Below are positions 60,780-64,000 of a stretch of 64,000 bases of DNA, one piece after another. Numbering within the stretch: position 1 is the first letter of the stretch; each line of letters begins with the position of its first letter. The notes beneath the pieces were generated by a model that saw only the letters and a list, made by a program, of their open reading frames with translations, made no database searches and had not been told where the DNA came from. This stretch comes from Chionis minor. Taxonomy: Eukaryota; Chordata; Aves; Charadriiformes; Chionididae. Location of the stretch: the NCBI GenBank assembly GCA_013398295.1, contig VZSF01000011.1, positions 62,001 through 126,000 on the forward strand, in the 5' to 3' direction. A program made the position numbers and the translations under genes.

Positions 60780-62865
60780 TGACTTGCAGTTATTATTATT
60801 TAGCACACAACCTCTAGTCAGAGATAATTGTGTCATCTTCTGTACTTTTTCTAACCACATAATTGCGAGGTTGGGAGGGATTCCATGGGAAGATTCCATA
60901 GACGATAAAGGAGTTAGTGACTGCTGGGAGTTTTTCAGGAATGCTATCCTGGAAGTAAAAAAACAGTTCATCCCCTTTAAAGGTAAAGGAAGTAGATGGA
61001 GCAAGTGATCCCCTTGGTTTAACTGTGATTTTCTGAGTCTGCTCAAAATCAAAAGAGAAGTGTACCAGAGATGGAAAAGCAGGCAAATACCCATTGAGAA
61101 CTCCAAGGGCATTGTCAGAGATGCAGTTAGAAAAACAAAAGCTCAGCTCAAATTGAAATTGGCCAGAGATGTCAAACCCTAAAGAAAAGGTTCTTCAGGT
61201 ACATAAACAACTCACAGAAACAGAAGGAAAATATTGGCCCACTGTTAAATGGAAAGGGTGAATTAGTCACCAACAATGCTGAAAAGGCAGAGGTTCTCAA
61301 CACTTTCTTCACCAGCACAGTTGGGCCCCATGCCTTGGGAACAACAATCAAAGTTGATGCAAACACAAACCCACCGTCAGTGAAGAAAGAGGTGTTATGC
61401 GAACTATTACAGGAGCTAAACCCCCTACAAATCAATGGGCCTTGACACTGACCACCCGAGGGTGCTAAGAGAGCTGGTTGACATCATTGTAAGGCCATTC
61501 TCCATAATCTTTGAGAAGTCATGGAGATCAGGGGACATCCCAGAAGACTGGAAGAAGGCTAACAGCACCTCCATCTACAAGAAGCGCTTAAAGAAGGATC
61601 CATAAATTATAGGCCCATCAGTTTTACTCCAGTCCCTGGAAAAGTTATGGAGTTAATCCTCCTGTGGGCTATCACAAGTAAAATGAAGTATGTGATTGAC
61701 AAAAGCCAGCACAGATTCACCAAGGGCAAATAGTGCTTGACAAACCTGATCACCTTCTATGACAAAGTAACCTGCTCACTTGATGTGGGGCGAGCGGTGG
61801 ACATGGTTTACCTGGATTTCTCCAAGGCCTTCAACAAAGATCCCCACAACCTTCTCCTAGGGAAACTGATGCATTACAGTCTAGCCAAGTGGTCTGTGCA
61901 GTGGGTGGGGAACTGGCTGACAGGACACACCCAGGGAGTGGTACTAAATAGCTCTTTTTCAAACTGGCAACCTGTCACAAGTGGGGTACCCCAGGGATTG
62001 ATATTGGGCCCAACCCTGCTTAACATCTTCATAAGTGATCTAGATGATGGGATCAAGTGCACCCTGACAAAGTTTGCTGATCATACCAAACTGAGTAGGG
62101 AAATGGACACTTCGGAAGGGAGAGCTACCCTGCAGGAAGACCTGGACAGGCTGGAAGAGTGGGCTAACAAGAATGTTATGAAGTTCAACAAGGACAAGTG
62201 TAAGTCTTGCATCTGGGAAAACGTAACCCAGGAGTACAGCACAGCCTGGGATCTACCTGGCTGGGGAGCAACTCTGTGGAAAAGGACCACTGGATCCTGG
62301 TGGACAAGAGTTTCAATATGAGTGAACAGTGTGCCGCTGCAGCAAAGCAAGCCAACAGGATGCTGGGTTGCATCAACAAGGGCATCACCAGCAGAGAGAA
62401 AGAAGTCATTATCCCACTCTACTCAGCACTTGTCAGGACACACTTGGAATACTGCATTCAGTTTTGGTGTCCGCTGTACAAAAAAGATGTGAACTCTCTG
62501 GAGAGCACCCAGAGAAGCGCCACCAAGATGATCAAAATGACCGGGAAGCCTGCCATATGAGGAAAGGCTAAGAGAATTGTGTTTGTTCAGCCTTGAGAAA
62601 AGAAAGCTTAGGAGAGAACTTATCACCATGTTCCATATTTAAAGAGTGGCTACAAAGAAGATGGGGACTCCCTTTTTACAGAGAGTCACATGGAAAAGAT
62701 GAGGGCTAATGGATACAAGTTACTCCTGGGGAGATTCTGATTGGACACAAGAGGAAAAGTTTTTACAATGAGGATAACCAGCCACTGGAATAATTTCCCC
62801 AGGGAAGTGGTGGATTGCCCATCATTGGACACTTTTAAGATTCATCTGGACATTCATTAAGAATA
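60780..62865 (+). mobile_element. Longest CR1 LINE copy, endonuclease-RT linker to 3' region
   Basis: This copy of about 2.1 kb begins in the linker between the endonuclease and reverse transcriptase domains. The product around 60860-61008 contains GGIPWEDSIDDKGVSDCWEF, typical of that linker. It continues through the whole RT domain and the RT C-terminus, to a decayed 3' end near 62865 (CCCAGGGAAGTGGTGGATTG, then CACTTTTAAGATTCATCTGG). The tail microsatellite is not visible. The left boundary is approximate, because homology fades upstream of about 60860. Divergence and several breaks show that it is old and inactive. Confidence 0.9.
60784..62560 (+). pseudogene. CR1 ORF2 reverse transcriptase, inactivated
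   Basis: In a live element this frame would encode the CR1 enzyme that copies its RNA at the nicked target. The reading frame changes at least twice: it is in one frame to about 61165, another by 61737-62210, and a third at 62207-62560. Stops include TGA at 61006-61008 and TAG at 61731-61733 (within the conserved KGKxCLTN block). The longest open part (61737-62321) holds RT motif A (VYLDFSKAF, catalytic Asp at 61815-61817), motif B (TSGVPQG) and motif C. In motif C the usual F-A-D-D has become F-A-D-H (62073-62084), so a metal-binding aspartate is lost. The last part (62207-62560) reads as the thumb/C-terminal region (PLYSALVRTHLEYCIQFW). All are signs of neutral decay. Confidence 0.92.
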
Positions 62866-64000
62866 ATTTTAATCTACCTTTTAACCAATAGCAAAACTGC
62901 ATCATTGATTTCTAGCACATTTTGCAGTACATCATAAAAAAAACTCAACCTATTTAACCCTAGAAATTACTGTAGATGTTTTGAAAGAAGTTTATGCTGT
63001 AGCTTCTCTGAGTCAAAGACATTATTTTTTTCTTTCTCTTATCCTGAGAAGTGGGTTAGAGAAATTAATTTCATGTACTATTGATCCCATTCTAATTATT
63101 CATCAAGGTGCAATTCACTTACAAGCTGTGGCTTGGACTGAAAGCAATCCAGTAAAGGATACAAGACAAATTATCTAAAATTTAATTCCAAAGTGTAATT
63201 GCAAACATTGATTTATTTATTTTGCTTGAAGAGGTGAAAAGAAATGGGATGGTACATCCTTAAATCCCATTCCTGATTGTGTACTATAGAACTGAAAACA
63301 GGGAAGGCAAAGTAGGAGGAAAAATAGTAAGCTTTTAGAGCAAGTTTGAGGAGAAAGAGATTAACTCAGAGAGGATGAATTAATGAAAAGTAGACATTGC
63401 TGCAAGACTTATTAATGCAACGAGTTCGGAAAGCTTCATTTATATTAAAAATACTTGTTTCAATTAAGTGAAAAAGCACTGAAAAGCATTATTTCCCAGA
63501 GAATTAGTTTGTAAAGAAATAAATATAATAACAGTTTTACATGCAATTACTGAATTCTTTCCCCACTGAGGCTATGAGTTTACAGTTTGTGTCTGTTAAA
63601 TATAAACTCTAAAGAAACTAAGTTACCAAATACCCATACTGCTAACAGTATATATTTTAGAAACCTTAAATAAATGCAAAAAAAAAAAAAGTTTAGTTAA
63701 TGGAAAGGTCTCAATTCAATTATTATGAGAACCTGAATAATATAGGCACATTTTGCTGAAATGGGGGAGCAAGGAGTCTTGCAATACTTGATCCAGCAGT
63801 TTGGACTAATACCCTGGGTATTAGCTCAACCAGAGAGAAGCTACTTTATCCCCTGTAGGTTATTCTGCACGAGAGAGAGAACTGCAGTTACCCTGCACAA
63901 AGAAAGAGGAAGTAGGATTTTTCTCTCCTTTTTATTGCAAGTTACCTTATATTGCCAAGGTAAACATAAAATTCAGATTTGAGGAAATTAATAAGAATCC
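62866..64000. other. Unannotated AT-rich region to window end
   Basis: Apart from a 13-base A run at about 63678-63690 I see no repeat, gene or RNA. Short frames (65-73 codons) have no known motif. Confidence 0.55.

Noticed and set aside
60693..61112. 139-codon minus-strand frame
   Set aside because: It is antisense to the CR1 ORF2 remnant, whose sense strand matches the reverse transcriptase linker.
1..64000. CRISPR arrays, operons, phage or toxin-antitoxin systems
   Set aside because: No regularly spaced repeats or dense coding were seen. CR1 and ERVL-like LTRs place the sequence in a vertebrate, most likely a bird.

Overview
The window looks like gene-poor nuclear DNA from a bird. The main evidence is CR1-type LINE debris: at least eight fragments, two of them ending in the ATTCTATGA-type 3' tail typical of avian and crocodilian CR1. 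The second line is a group of ERVL-like solitary LTRs sharing a TGTYYTGGTTT-type 5' end. The background is AT-rich and most of it has no recognisable coding content. A 79-base run of N sits beside a G-run, as in a draft vertebrate assembly. There are no operons, ribosome binding sites, CRISPR arrays or bacterial mobile elements. I cannot name the species or chromosome. Layout: positions 1-1194 are the 3' part of a plus-strand CR1, split by a 352-bp solo LTR (563-914) with perfect 5-bp target duplications. Minus-strand CR1 tails follow at 1466-1690 and 4548-4670. Positions 4671-16339 are mostly unannotatable, with a perfect 17-bp-arm hairpin (6277-6315), a 158-nt pyrimidine tract (7237-7394) and a local GC-rich patch (about 7620-7850). 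At 16340-17591 a minus-strand ERVL-like LTR is itself split by a plus-strand LTR of another type (16535-17195). The long stretch to 31264 holds a more GC-rich block (about 26.8-29.8 kb) with the longest non-repeat open frame of the window, 214 codons at 27889-28533 on the minus strand. I could not assign it. An old CR1 (31265-31525) and a second minus-strand ERVL-like LTR (38464-39083) follow. The assembly gap is at 43277-43355. CR1 pieces at 45466-46155 (-), 48001-48559 (+) and 57957-58160 (-) lead to the longest CR1 copy (60780-62865, +). It retains most of a reverse transcriptase reading frame but is broken by stops, frameshifts and loss of one catalytic aspartate. Nothing here is a working gene system. 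The readable history is one of retroelement insertion and decay: CR1 copies landed, ERVL-like proviruses inserted into at least one of them and recombined to solo LTRs, and one LTR then received another. The CR1 at 48001-48559 belongs to the same subfamily as the one at the left edge and shows the uninterrupted form of that LTR's insertion site. No exon of a known protein gene could be recognised, so the window is best read as intergenic or deep intronic sequence. All boundaries were read by eye, so repeat ends are approximate unless target duplications are stated.
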